64,000 nt of DNA from Acanthamoeba sp. SK_2022b (taxonomy: Eukaryota; Discosea; Longamoebia; Acanthamoebidae): the NCBI GenBank assembly GCA_027943245.1, contig JANDJZ010000198.1, positions 1 through 64,000 of the forward strand, in the 5' to 3' direction. Every line of letters begins with the position of its first letter. The stretch's first letter is position 1. The notes beneath the pieces are model-generated. The model was given only the letters and a program-made list of their open reading frames with translations, was not told the DNA's origin and did not search any database. The position numbers were made by a program, and so were the translations under genes. This document shows positions 53,684 to 64,000 of this stretch, piece by piece.

Positions 53684-56333
53684 ATGACAAGCTCATCTGG
53701 ATCAAACCCTTCCTCTGTCCTTCCGAATTGGCGTACGTCCCACTGATTTCTTGGTTCGCCAACGATTCTGTTATAGATTCTGAATGTTAAGCTGGCCGTA
53801 CAGTGCGCAACGCAACACTTAAGCAGGCGGCTTTGGCTGGTCTGGGTGTATCAGCCGTGCTTGGGTTTGTCCTCCACTTTCTCTTCCGCACTGCGCTGTG
53901 CAGCTTGTTAACCCTGGCTTGGCGCTCGCTTCAGCTATGCGTACCTCAATTCGATGAGCCCCGACCTGGGCAAGGACGTCGGTACCATCATGCGTTTCAC
54001 TCGGGTGAGTGCAACCTTTAAGCCCACCTCTCGTGCATGCTCTCTAAGCCAGCTTCTTTTCCTACACGACAGATGAAGAAGAAAGTTGAGACGGCGCTGA
54101 AGAACAAGCAAACCGTGGCCGACTTCTTCAACGCGGTCCTCCAGACTCACCCCAATAAGGAGGCGATTGTGTTCGTTGACAAGCAAGGTGCGCCTCCATT
54201 CCACACGGCCGTCTATCAGTTTCGTGCTCACTCGTGTTGCTGTTGACAGATCACTTGGCGAGCAACACCAAAACGAGCTACACCTTTGCCGAGGTCGAAG
54301 CTGAGTCCAACAAAAGTATGCTTCATCTTTCGCTACTGGCAGGATGACCGGCTACTTGATTCCTATCTATTATTCCTATATATTATTTAAAATTTGTTTT
54401 TTTTTGTCTCTCCATCTCTAGTCGCCAACTGGGCCCGGTCTATCGGCCTCAAGGAGAAGGACGTTGTAGCCTTGATGATGGACAACCGGCCCGAGTTCAT
54501 CTTCATGTGGTTCGTTGGTCATCTAGGCGTTATCTCCCTCCACTAACTCATTGGTCCCACCATGCGACAGGCTTGGCATGGCCAAGATCGGAGTTCTGAC
54601 CTCCCTCATCAACACCAACCTGCGCGGTCACGTACGTTCGCAGGGCTGCACACAACACGGCGACAATCACCGCTATGTCTGTTTAATTTTTATCTAATAT
54701 TTCGTTGGGATTGCTCAACCTCTGTCTGTGCGTGAATCAGGTTTTGCGTCACTCGCTCGCTGTGTGCAATGCTACCCACTACTTCATCGGTGCGGCCTCG
54801 TTGACCATCCAGCTCTCCTTCTGTTCACCGGATCCGCTAGCTGACTCCGTTGCTGCGCTACCACTAGGGCACGAGCACGTGGACGTCGTTTCGCGCGAAT
54901 TGATGAATGACTTGGGCGGCAAGTGGTACTCGTGTGGCGGGCCTGCTCCCGGGATGCTCGATTTGGATAGCCTGCTGGCGGCGAGCAACAACACAGCCCC
55001 AGTTCTGCGCTCCGCTCGGGCCAACACCTCAGCTACCGATAAACTGTTCTACATCTACACGAGGTACCGCAGCGTACAACGCTCGCGCGCGCACAAACGG
55101 CTGACGTCGCGACTGCTCCATCAAACAGCGGCACAACGGGAGCGCCCAAGGCTGCGCCCGTGTCGCATCTCAAGTTCTTGACGGCGGGACTGGGCGTTGT
55201 GGTACACTCGCCGCGGCTTCGAGCACTCCCTCCCTCTGCTGCAGCCGTTTGACGCGTGGGCGTGTCTACATGTGTGTCTCAGGATATGCTGGACATTACG
55301 GAAAGCGACAGGCTCTACACTGCGCTCCCGCTCTACCACTCCGCCGCCTGCCTCGTCGGCGTGAGCGCGTCTTGGTAGGGCTCGCTCTCTCGCTGTCCCC
55401 ATGCATGCGCGTTCGTGTGTGGTGGAATGAGCTCATCACGCATGTCTTGGCCTCGCATGATCTGGGCTCGCTTTTCCTCTACATAGGAACAGCAAGGGCA
55501 CGCTGATCCTGCGCCGCAAGTTCTCCGCCAACAGCTTCTGGCAGGACATCGCCACCCACAAGTACGGACGGCCCAACCTTTTGGCTACGAACACGCGCGC
55601 AGTGTTTGTGATTGAGCGATGCCGTGTGGCCGTGCGCGCAGGGCGACCGTGTTCCAGTACATCGGTGAGCTTTGCCGCTACCTGCTCTCCCAGCCGCCCA
55701 AGCCCACCGACTCGCAGCACCAGTACGGCGCCCGCCCTCCCGCCTTTTTTCCCTCCGTTCGGAAGCTCCGGTCCTCCGCTGTCGGCTCACGCGTGGGTCG
55801 CGTTGCCCCCCCCCCCCCAAAGGCTGCGGCTGGCCATCGGCAACGGTCTGCGCCCAGACATTTGGGCCGAGTTCCAGAAGCGGTTCAACATTCCTCAGAT
55901 CGGTAATACTCCCCCCCTCACCTGAGGGTTCGGGCTATGCTGACCCGAGCGTGGGTGGATATGATCCCGCGCTGCTCAGGCGAGTTCTACGCTGCGACGG
56001 AGGGCAACGTGGCGCTGCTCAACGGCTTCAACAAGGTGGGCGCTGTGGGGTACCTCTCGCCCATCATCCGGCTGGTGCACCCCGGACGCCTGGTCAAGTT
56101 CGACATCGAGTCGGAGATGCCCGTGAGGGACCCCAAGACTGGCTTCTGCATCGGTGACTCTCCGCTCTTCGACCCTCTCTCTCCCCCTTCTCCCGCACCG
56201 GCGCGATGACGGAACGCTCACACAACCTCGGCTCGGCTGGCGTGCAGAGTGCTCGCAGGGCGAGATCGGTGAGATGCTTGGCAACATCAAGCCCGACGAT
56301 CCTCTGCGCCAGTTCCTGGTAATTCAAGCGTCC

Positions 56334-56404
<71 letters not shown>

Positions 56405-57504
56405 GCAATCTGATTGGTGTATTTGTTCCAGGGCTACACCGACTCGTCGGCGACGGAGAAGAAGGTTCGTGCCTTGGTGCAGCAACCATTCCATTCACTG
56501 GTGACTCATTCCCTCATGCCCGTATCTCTCCCCACAGGTCCTGCGCGACGTCTTCGCCAAGGGGGACATGTGGTTCAGAACGGGAGACCTCCTCCGCATC
56601 GATCGGGTTCGCTCACCTCCCTCAATTCTCGAAGTCCACACATGCCAGACCCATGTACCACATGTATGATCTCACGCTGTCCTGGGGACAACACAGGAGG
56701 GCTACGTCTACTTCGTGGACAGGATCGGCGACACGTTCCGGTGGAAGGGCGAGAACGTCGCCACGACCGAGGTGGCCGAGGTGATCACGACCGGCAACGT
56801 CGGCGTCCAGGAGTGCAACGTCTACGGTGTACAGGTGCCACACAAGGTTCGCTCACACACCTCCGCTCCGGAGCCCTCGTCGCGTCTGAGCTGCTCGAGC
56901 GAGCGCACGCTTATCGCTTGGCTCCGAGGGGGGGGGGGCGCCGTTGGGCAGGATGGTCGTGCTGGCATGGCTTGCATCATTCCAGTGGATCGAGCCACGT
57001 TCGATCTTGCCGCCCTCTACAAACTGTACGCACAGTGCTACACACGCACACAAGCACACGCACACGAAACTGACTCTTTCGTTGACCTCCACAGAGTTAG
57101 GACGGAGCTTCCGCTCTATGCCGCTCCGCTCTTTGTTCGCTTGACCACGGTTTGATCTCCACCCTCCTCCCTCAAACCATAGCAGACCTCCCACTCAAAC
57201 ACGACGACGCGTGTGACTCGCGTAGGCGACTATGGATGTGACGGCGACCTTCAAGCACAAGAAGACTGAGCTGGTCGAGCAAGGGTTCAATCCGCATGTC
57301 ATCACGGTACCGGCTGTGCTCGTGGTGGCTTGTTAAAGCTTGCCAGCTTGCTGCCTACTCACTCGGGCAACGCTGTTGTTGATAATGTCATGGCAACAGG
57401 ACGATGAGCTCTATTTCAGAGACGATGTCAAGGGCGGCTTCGTTACGTTGACCAAGGATCTGTACCAACGCATCATCAACAACACCACCGAAGCCAAGCT
57501 CTGA
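53684..57504 (+). CDS. FATP-type very-long-chain acyl-CoA synthetase (SLC27-like)
   Basis: Activates fatty acids to acyl-CoA with ATP. The first exon (53684-53732) gives [16 protein letters not shown]; the second provides a membrane segment ([20 protein letters not shown]), in phase. The body matches the FATP family: [72 protein letters not shown], the AMP-binding loop [19 protein letters not shown] formed across the intron near 55063-55129, [66 protein letters not shown], the FATP box [20 protein letters not shown] and the C-terminal [20 protein letters not shown]. The stop TGA at 57502-57504 follows TEAKL. There are many short introns, one made mostly of (GT)n. Likely on ER or peroxisomal membranes. 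Confidence 0.93.
56336..56401. repeat. (GT)n microsatellite in acyl-CoA synthetase intron
   Basis: GT repeat in the sense strand of the gene, starting just inside an intron and ending about 30 nt before the acceptor TTGTTCCAG of the exon coding [11 protein letters not shown]. Confidence 0.9.
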
Positions 57505-57621
57505 GCCTACGAAACCGTTGCTCTTTTTTGATATAAATCTCCCATTTATCCTTATTAATTAATTAAAATCAAACATAAACGAATTTGCCTGGTTGTTTTC
57601 CGAGAGACCGCACGGGATAAA

Positions 57622-59125
57622 ATGGAGACCGATGAAGCCCCCGTCTCCTTGGCCAGGTTCCCTGGGAGCCTCTTGTGTATGTGCCCCACTGATACCATGT
57701 CGAAGAGCCTTTCACCCTGAACACTTGGGGTTCCAGTTGGCTGGCGTGCGGACTGGGTCACTTCCACCTCCGCGTCAAGGCAGTTGGAAGGGCACTTTGT
57801 GGACAGTCCCATCTTGCTGCTGCCCTTGGAAGTGCAGCTTCGAATCCTGGAGCAGCTCCAGCCATACGACCTGTGCTGCGTTGCTAAGGCGTGCTCGGTA
57901 CTGAGTTCCACCCCCCTCCCTCTCTAGTCAGCCCGGGCATGCATTCACTTCTTCGCAGGCACTGAATGCGGTCAGCTGCGATGACCACCTTTGGCGGCGC
58001 TTCTGTGACCCCCAGTGGACGGTCGACTCTCGTGAGAGTTGGAAGGCGCGCTACATGGCCTGGCTGCGCCCCAGACTCCAACTGTTTGCCGCCATCAAAT
58101 GTCGGGCGACCTCCCCGCCTTTGGCGCTTTCGTAGTCAACTCAACGCCGTGTGTTTTTGCCAACAGGTCGAGCCCCCCTCGACACCTTCTCCGATATCGA
58201 TCAACCGTTCAAAATGAAGCTCATCATTATAGGCGATTCAGGTGAAGAACCAGCCCAGCTGAATTGGCTGAATTTCTCACCTCCGGCTCCACGTGATGCA
58301 GGCGTGGGCAAGTCGATGCTACTCGTCCAGTATATCAACAGCTGGCAGCACGACAGCGGGCCTACCATCGGGTGTTTTCTCCGCTGCAAGACCATCCACG
58401 TCAATGGACTGCGCGTCAAGTTGCAAAGTGCACCCTCTCCTCCATGAAAGCCCAACCCTCACTTCGCTTGGCACTGTGTCATTCTTTCTGCCACCATAGT
58501 ATGGGACACTGCTGGGCAGGAACGCTTCCGCACCTTGACTTCATCGTATTATCGCGGGGCAAATGGCGTAATTGTGGTCTACGACATCACCAATCGGAAG
58601 TCTCTCACCAACACCCGGCACTGGGTTGAAGAGATTCGTAAGGCGTCACCGACAGAACGGGAGCTGGCCCCGTTCATTCTGGGTGCGCTGTGCCAATGAA
58701 GTGGCGTCATGCAAATAACAGGGTTACCCTAACGTTGTAGTCACCGCCAGTCGGCGCCAAGACCGATCTGGCTTCACAACGGCAGGTGTCGGCTGAGGAA
58801 GGCCAGGCACTGGCTGACGAGCTCGGTGCCTCCGGATGGGCTGAGGTGAGCAGCCTTACACGACATGGAGGTAAGAAATGCTCCAGAAGCGGCAAGAGGA
58901 TCTCTTAGCTAGGAGGAACTCACCACTTCCCGTTTAACCGCAGTGGACGCTGCGTTTCAACGTTTGGCCGAGATGGCGCTCTCTCAGCTAAACCCTTTCG
59001 CTGGTCCGTCGGCTGGCCGTGGGTGTCACAGCCCAAGTGAGGAGCTCCTACATCGGCTCTGCAGCCAATCATGCCTGGACAGCAAAACCGTGGAGACACC
59101 AGACTGGAAGTGCATCGTGCAGTGA
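57622..59125 (+). CDS. F-box domain fused to Rab-like small GTPase
   Basis: The ATG at 57622 gives [11 protein letters not shown], spliced to [20 protein letters not shown]. The F-box follows: [40 protein letters not shown] and [10 protein letters not shown]. An intron (about 58102-58167, phase 1) joins it in frame to [14 protein letters not shown] and a Rab-like GTPase. P-loop [15 protein letters not shown] (split by an intron), switch I SGPTIG, G3 [20 protein letters not shown], then [20 protein letters not shown]. The G4 motif is GAKTDL, with Ala in place of the Asn of NKxD. G5 is also weak (EVSSLTR). The C-terminus ends KCIVQ, a CaaX-type prenylation signal. The protein would link an SCF-type ubiquitin ligase to a membrane-attached GTPase. 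Single-transcript structure rests on phase and distance. Confidence 0.8.
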
Positions 59126-59335
59126 GAGATTAGCTGCTATGGGGATGAGGAACTCTCTGACCGTCGTCCATTTCGCAGCGCAACTGCAAAAACAACTGTT
59201 TTCCCACCCCCAGGTGGATTGCACATCAAGATCATGCCGCTTTGCGCGCTCCAATTGAAACAGGTGTTAGAACTGGTGGTGTTGTACGCGTGCGCATGAA
59301 GGAAGAAGTGATTTATTCTGAGAGCACACCTTCTT

Positions 59336-60600
59336 TTATACTTGCGCATGCGGGTGTTCGTTTTCGTCGAGTTGCTTGAGCTTGCGTGGGTTCGAATCTG
59401 TCGACTTGCCCGCCGGTCCACTGCGCTTTCCTGTCGCCCGGCTTGTTTCGCGGACCTCAAGGAAGTGCACGTTGGTGGGGTAGCGGGCATGGAGGGCGCG
59501 CAAGACCGCCATGATGGCAGGTAGCTTGCACTTGCCGTTTCTCTCGGCTGGCTGAAGGTGGGCCTCCATGTTGTCCCACATGGGCACATAGATGTGCACC
59601 GGCACTGCTCCTTCCCTGGTACGTCATCACAAATCAGCACACCAAGCGATATGGGACGTGCAAAGGGGTGGCTACAGGTACTGCTTGGCCAAGTGCTCGA
59701 TGAGAAGCTGGACGTAGGTCACTTCTTGGAGAGTGATCATGCCGGCGGTAGGAATCACCATCAGCACGAGCTCTCCTGACCACGACGTGGAGAGTCAGCA
59801 AAGGCGGGGTCGAGCGTTCGCAAGTCGACTGGGGGTGCGGTACTTGCGCCTAGGAGGAAAGGCAGGAGGCTCAGATAGCCGGCCGACGCGGCCATGGGAA
59901 ACACGCCCTCGGGCGGCAGGAAAGCGCCGCCTCCAATCAGTCTCCGCTCTGGCCCAAGGCTGGCCTCTCGGCGCAGGGAGGCCAGGAACTCGCGATAGGC
60001 CGACGGCACTCCGGCAGCCTCGGCCTCGAAGCCCCCGAACGTGACACGCCCGCCCACCTGCGCCAGCGAGGCGTGGTAGGCCACCACCACTTGCTCGAAG
60101 GCCGGCACCTTCCCCGCGTAGTCCTCCCGCTGCACGGCCGCGATCACCAGCTTGGCAGGGTCGTCCCCCGCAACGCCCCCCTCGTGAATGCGGACGAGGG
60201 CGCGCGCAATATCAGCAACGTTGCCGCCGCGGTTGCGGAAGCGGAAGCACGGGTCGCCCCCGCCCCATATAACCCGCACCTGGCGCGCCAGCACGACCTC
60301 CCTGTGAAGTGCCTCCGCAACCTTGTCGACGAGGTGCGCCGGCACAGGCGAATGGCCAGAGCATCCGATCATGACTCCGAACACAGGCCCTGCCCGGGTG
60401 TCCATCTGGTCGCTGTCACCGGAGGCTTCCTGGGCCAAGACCGGCAGGTGCTCCTGGAGCTGCGCGGCCACAGTGCGGTAGTCCTCAAAGTGGCGGACTT
60501 GGAGCACCAGGCGATGCACATCCTTGTTCGTGCTGCTTGTGCTGCGCCTGCCACGGGCAGGGGTACCACGCACTCCTCGCCCTCTGATGGGCTTGTCCAT
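59336..60600 (-). CDS. Conserved-looking protein of unknown function
   Basis: The ATG at 60600 gives MDKPIRGRGVRGTPARGRRS, a basic glycine/arginine start, then DVHRLVLQVRHFEDYRTVAA. The core has alternating strands and helices suggesting an alpha/beta fold: AGPVFGVMIGCSGHSPVPAH, VVLARQVRVIWGGGDPCFRF, GNVADIARALVRIHEGG and DDPAKLVIAAVQREDYAGKV. A glycine-rich turn (RRLIGGGAFLPPEGVFPMAA) and a hydrophobic stretch (GYLSLLPFLLGAS) close the long exon. Two further exons read GELVLMVIPTAGMITLQEVT and VPVHIYVPMWDNMEAHLQPA with RALHARYPTNVHFLEVRE, ending HPHAQV with TAA. No catalytic motif is recognisable, and the resemblance to Rossmann-like folds is only visual. It is transcribed towards the F-box-Rab gene (convergent). 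Confidence 0.6.
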
Positions 60601-60700
60601 GCGTGCCGATCGCGAGTGCTTTTTCTTGGTTTTTTTATTCACGCTCCTTTCCGCGTCCTTCCTTCGTTTCCGGGAAGCGCAGTAAACCACAATAAACTAT

Positions 60701-61854
60701 TTATAAAATGAAATCGAAGCTGAGGGCCGGCGAGGAGGTCTTCTTGCTCCGCGCGCCCTGCCGCTTGGCCGCCACGCGTGGCTTGCCGGAAAGGCCGGCC
60801 GCCGATGACAGCGACGGCCCGGCCGAGCTGAAGACGGGGAAGGGGCTAGTGGGCGACGAAGGCGAGGAGAAGGGCAGAGACGCGAAGAACGGCGAGTCAG
60901 CCGACTGCGTGGACGGCGACGACGGCGATGGCGGAGGCGAAAAGACGGAGGAGGAGCTCGTCTCATCGCCAGAGGCCGCCGTGGACGCGGTCTCGTCGGC
61001 GTTCGCGCTCGGCACGGTGAAGGTGAACGACGGGCGGAAGAAGGGCGACGACGTGTCGGTCGTCTCGACGGTGGCCCCCACCGACGACGGCGGGTTGTTC
61101 TCCCAGCTCAGCGTGAAGCCGGGCACAGCCGCCGCCGCCTTCTCCCCGTCATTGTCCTTGCCCTCGTGCTTGTTCTCGCTGTCATCGTCCTGCGGCGCCT
61201 GGGCTGCGTCGTCTTCGCAGGCCTCCGTTCCGGACGTGCTCTGTGCGGCCGCCTTGCCCTGCTCTTCGTCGGCAGCCTGCTTCTCCGTCTCGCCTGGCGA
61301 CTTGTCGACGTCTGCGCGCGCGGGGCCGAGGATGAGGGTATCAGACACAGCAATTTGGCCCCGTCATCCACATCAGCCAACAAGACGACGGCGACGGTAA
61401 CGTCAAGAGAATGTGTGCGTGCGTGCGAAAGAGAGACAGAGAAACAGAAGACATAGAGTCATAGAATAGAGACATAGAGACATAGAGAGAGAGAGAGAGA
61501 GAGAGGCATGGTACGCTTGGTGTTCTTGGGTCGTCGCTGTCCGCGCCCTTTTCGCGAGCGCGAGCGGCTGTGGGAATCTTCTTCGATGAACGAGAGGAAC
61601 GACGAATGCGCGGGCTCATCGCTTTGTGGCGCGAGCGTCGCCTCCTGTTGTGGGACCACCGTGACACGGAAGGGGCTCCCCTGCAGGTCCTGTGTGGGGT
61701 CAAACGCCGGTGGTTAGCGGGCGGCGTATCGAATCGCATGATTGCGGGGAGGGCGTAAGCGTACGGCCGCGTGTAGCGTATACTGGCGCACTTGGACCAG
61801 GTACGTGCCCGGCTCCTTGATAGTGTAGTGCACTATGTACAGCTATGGCGGTCC

Positions 61855-61917
<63 letters not shown>

Positions 61918-64000
61918 AGAGAGAGAGAGAGAGATACGTGCGGTGAGCAGGACATGCGAGGTGATATTGAAGGGGGGAGGACAAAGACGGCGGTACCCCA
62001 GTGCCCTGGTCCTGAATGGTGATGCCAAACTCCTGTTCGCTGGCCTCGACCGCGGCTGCCGTCACGGGCGAGAGGGAGTTGGATGTCTGAAGCCGTCGAC
62101 TGTCGCCGGTGAGGAAGTTCGTCGGGTTCTCGCTTTCCTCGGAGGAGCTCTCTTCTGGCTCTTCCAAGAAGAAACCCAGCGTCCCCTTCTCTAAGAGCGG
62201 GACTGCGGCTTCGATGGGTTCCGCTGTTGCCAACGGGAGAGACGGGCCACGATTGCGTCGTGCGGCGCGACGTAACGTGCGCTGCTGAGGCGCAGTCGTC
62301 GCCGCCGCTTTTGAAGAGGAGGACGTCTCGCCGTTGCTCGCGGGGCTAGCAGAGCGTTTCTCCTCTTCCTCCTCGTTTTCGCTTTCGGCGGAGAGCGACT
62401 TGTGCCGGAGACGGCACTTGGAGAAGGCCGAACTGGCGGCCGCCTCATCAGCGGCAGTGTCTACCGACAGGGGAGTAGCAGCAGGAGGAGCAGGAACGAA
62501 GGGCGCGGCAATTCCTTTGTCGGCATCGTCGCCGACAGCGTCCGCGTGCTTGATGAGGACCACGAATTTGCTGCCGCCCTTGTCCAGCGAGTGGCCCTCA
62601 CTGTAGCGAACGCACAACAAAAAATTAGTATATTATTGTTTCATATTAATTAATTAATTAATAATTGTAAATAGAATAATGATGAACCGGAGACATGTAC
62701 CGATCTTTGGCTTGGATGGTGAAAACGGCCTGGCGGCCGGCGACCGCCTGCTCCAGTCCTCCGCCAAAGGCCACGCAGCGGGGGCCGAACACCACAGTGG
62801 GCACGGCCTTCACCTGGAACGGACTGCCGCTGATGTGTCCGTGACCCAGCTGCACGCTCACGTCGAACAGACCCACCTGGCCGGCGTGATGGGAACAACG
62901 TTAGTATCCATGCGCGCGCCCCGTCACACGAGGGACATGTCGATGTACTCGGGGCGGCATGTAGCGGACGCTGTAGGTGCCATCGTGGTTGTCTACCACG
63001 TTGGCCAAGGCCGACGTTGGATCCGACTCGGTCTCATCTTCCCCCTAGCGAACAACCACAATAACAAACAGCGCTTAAGGTCGACAGACGGTTGGCAGGC
63101 GTGGGACTCGCAGGCGTGGGCGTGGGCGTGGGCGTGGGCGCGTGGGCGTGGGCGTGGGCGTGGGCGTGGGCGTGGGCGTGGGCGTGGGCACACCGTGTTC
63201 CTGAGCGATCGGCCACCGATCCTGACGTTGAAATACTTGGCACCCGTGCGGACAGCTCGGCCGAACCGATCGCGCGCGTGGATGGTGAAGGTGGCCCACT
63301 GCCCCAGTTCCACCCTTCGCAGACCCTCTCCGCTTGTCGTGCACTGGGCCGCGGCATACGCTGAGCGTTGGGGGGGGAGCGAGTCAGGCCCACAGCACCG
63401 AACATCACGAGCACACGAGAGGCCACGGCAGACGTGTACCGGCTCCGACGCGCAGGAAGTAGGGCGACCCGGCGATGGGCTCGTCGCCGAGAGTGATGTG
63501 AATGGAATAGCGCCCGGAGCGCACCGGCACGTAGCTTGCCTAAACGCCCCACAACGGATCACACGGTCCACCGTTAACGAAACTGAGCCCCCCCCCCTTC
63601 ACTACGCTGTCGTCGGCGAATGGCGCACCAGATACGAGCCATCGTTGTTGCCCATCAGGTGCACGGCTCGGATCCATTTGGACGAGCCGGACTTGGTCAC
63701 GACCGGCCTCGGCGAGTCGCACACCGAACAGTACGCGGTCTGCGCAGCGGTCGCGTTGGTGGCGGCGCTTAGCTAAAGTTGCGACCAGGAGGGAAAGAGG
63801 GGGGGGGGCACCTTGCTGTTCAGCAGGGTGCACTCCTCGCAGATCCAGAACTCGTCCTCGTCGGTGTCCGCCCAGTGCTTCTCCACGTCATCCGCATCCT
63901 CCCGGCTCCGCGAAACCTCCTCCTCGGCCTCGCTGTCCACCCCATCGACCTCGGAGTCGGACTCCTTTTCCTTTTCCTTTTCCTTTTCCTTCTCCCTCTC
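60701..64000 (-). CDS. Filamin-repeat protein with RanBP2-type zinc finger (5' end outside window)
   Basis: The gene enters at the right edge. The first visible exon is a Lys/Glu run, acidic sequence, then FWICEECTLLNSK. The next exon supplies AAQTAYCSVCDSPRP, completing a WxCxxC...CxxC RanBP2-type finger. Filamin-type immunoglobulin repeats follow: KWIRAVHLMGNNDGSYLVRH, VPVRSGRYSIHITLGDEPIA with GSPYFLRVGA, WATFTIHARDRFGRAV, NVVDNHDGTYSVRYMPP, GLFDVSVQLGHGHISGSPFQ with VKAVP, and QAVFTIQAKDR. The last repeat (EGHSLDKGGSKFVVLIKHAD) is split by a long Ser/Glu/Ala-rich disordered insert before YIVHYTIKEPGTYLVQVRQY and QGSPFRVTVVPQ. The tail is Ser/Pro-rich, ending SFDFIL at 60701. Filamins crosslink actin and bind partners; no actin-binding domain is in the visible part. 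Confidence 0.8.
61857..61935. repeat. Compound (GT)n(GA)n repeat in filamin-like gene
   Basis: GT repeat to about 61915, then GA. In the gene's sense it is (TC)n(AC)n, just before the acceptor CGCCATAG of the exon coding YIVHYTIKEPG. Confidence 0.9.
63113..63189. repeat. G-rich (GGGCGT)n array in filamin-like intron
   Basis: About twelve tandem GGGCGT units on the + strand with one slip (GCGCG at 63138-63142). The G-triplets at six-base spacing fit the general G-quadruplex pattern. It lies in an intron between two filamin repeats; on the sense strand it is C-rich. Confidence 0.85.

Noticed and set aside
59389..59398. GGTTCGAATC, matching a tRNA B box
   Set aside because: It lies in the coding end of a minus-strand gene, no A box or cloverleaf can be formed around it, so it is not a tRNA.

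Overview
This is a 64 kb piece of nuclear DNA from an intron-rich, GC-rich eukaryote. Short GT-AG introns interrupt almost every gene. The gene content is amoebozoan in style: two RasGEF proteins, a GATA factor with a CX2CX18CX2C finger, an ABCC and an ABCG transporter, a filamin-like protein and an F-box-Rab fusion. With the high CpG content and the many long CA/GT microsatellites, this best fits Acanthamoeba or a close centramoebid relative. That assignment is by inspection, not by a search.

Layout, left to right. 1-237: 5' end of a small secreted or membrane protein (-). 0.5-8.9 kb: full ABCC/MRP transporter (-). 9.6-12.3 kb: BACK-like/SPRY protein (+). 12.4-13.4 kb: ZnF-UBP protein (-). 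13.8-15.0 kb: multi-pass membrane protein (+). 15.1-16.5 kb: secreted glycoprotein (+). 16.6-22.3 kb: RasGEF with a long disordered tail (-). 22.7-25.6 kb: intronless alanyl-tRNA synthetase (-). 26.6-27.6 kb: GATA factor (-). 28.6-30.5 kb: La protein (-). 30.8-33.1 kb: second RasGEF (-). 33.5-34.0 kb: small Myb/SANT-like gene (+). 34.15-40.56 kb: CpG-poor block. 41.1-42.8 kb: SIRT7-like sirtuin (-). 42.9-46.6 kb: ABCG half transporter (-). 46.9-51.6 kb: XRN2/Rat1 exoribonuclease (+). 51.7-53.4 kb: second CpG-poor segment. 53.7-57.5 kb: FATP-type acyl-CoA synthetase (+). 57.6-59.1 kb: F-box-Rab GTPase (+). 59.3-60.6 kb: unknown protein (-). 60.7-64.0 kb: RanBP2-zinc-finger/filamin protein, open at the right edge (-).

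Most genes are unrelated housekeeping or signalling loci, closely packed, with divergent or convergent neighbours and no operon logic. The outstanding feature is two segments that have lost nearly all CpG dinucleotides while the rest is very CpG-rich. I counted 5 CG in 600 nt at 38221-38820 and 2 CG in 480 nt at 52321-52800; a single 60-nt line of the synthetase gene holds 7. The larger block carries a MULE-like transposase gene with credible splice sites and a cell-surface-type gene. The smaller carries the C-terminal part of a non-LTR retrotransposon with an A-rich 3' tail. The simplest reading is transposable DNA that was cytosine-methylated and decayed by CpG to TpG/CpA change beside unmethylated host genes.

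A second pattern is that nearly every long dinucleotide microsatellite lies in an intron, many just upstream of a 3' splice site, and in two introns the end of the CA repeat is itself the acceptor.
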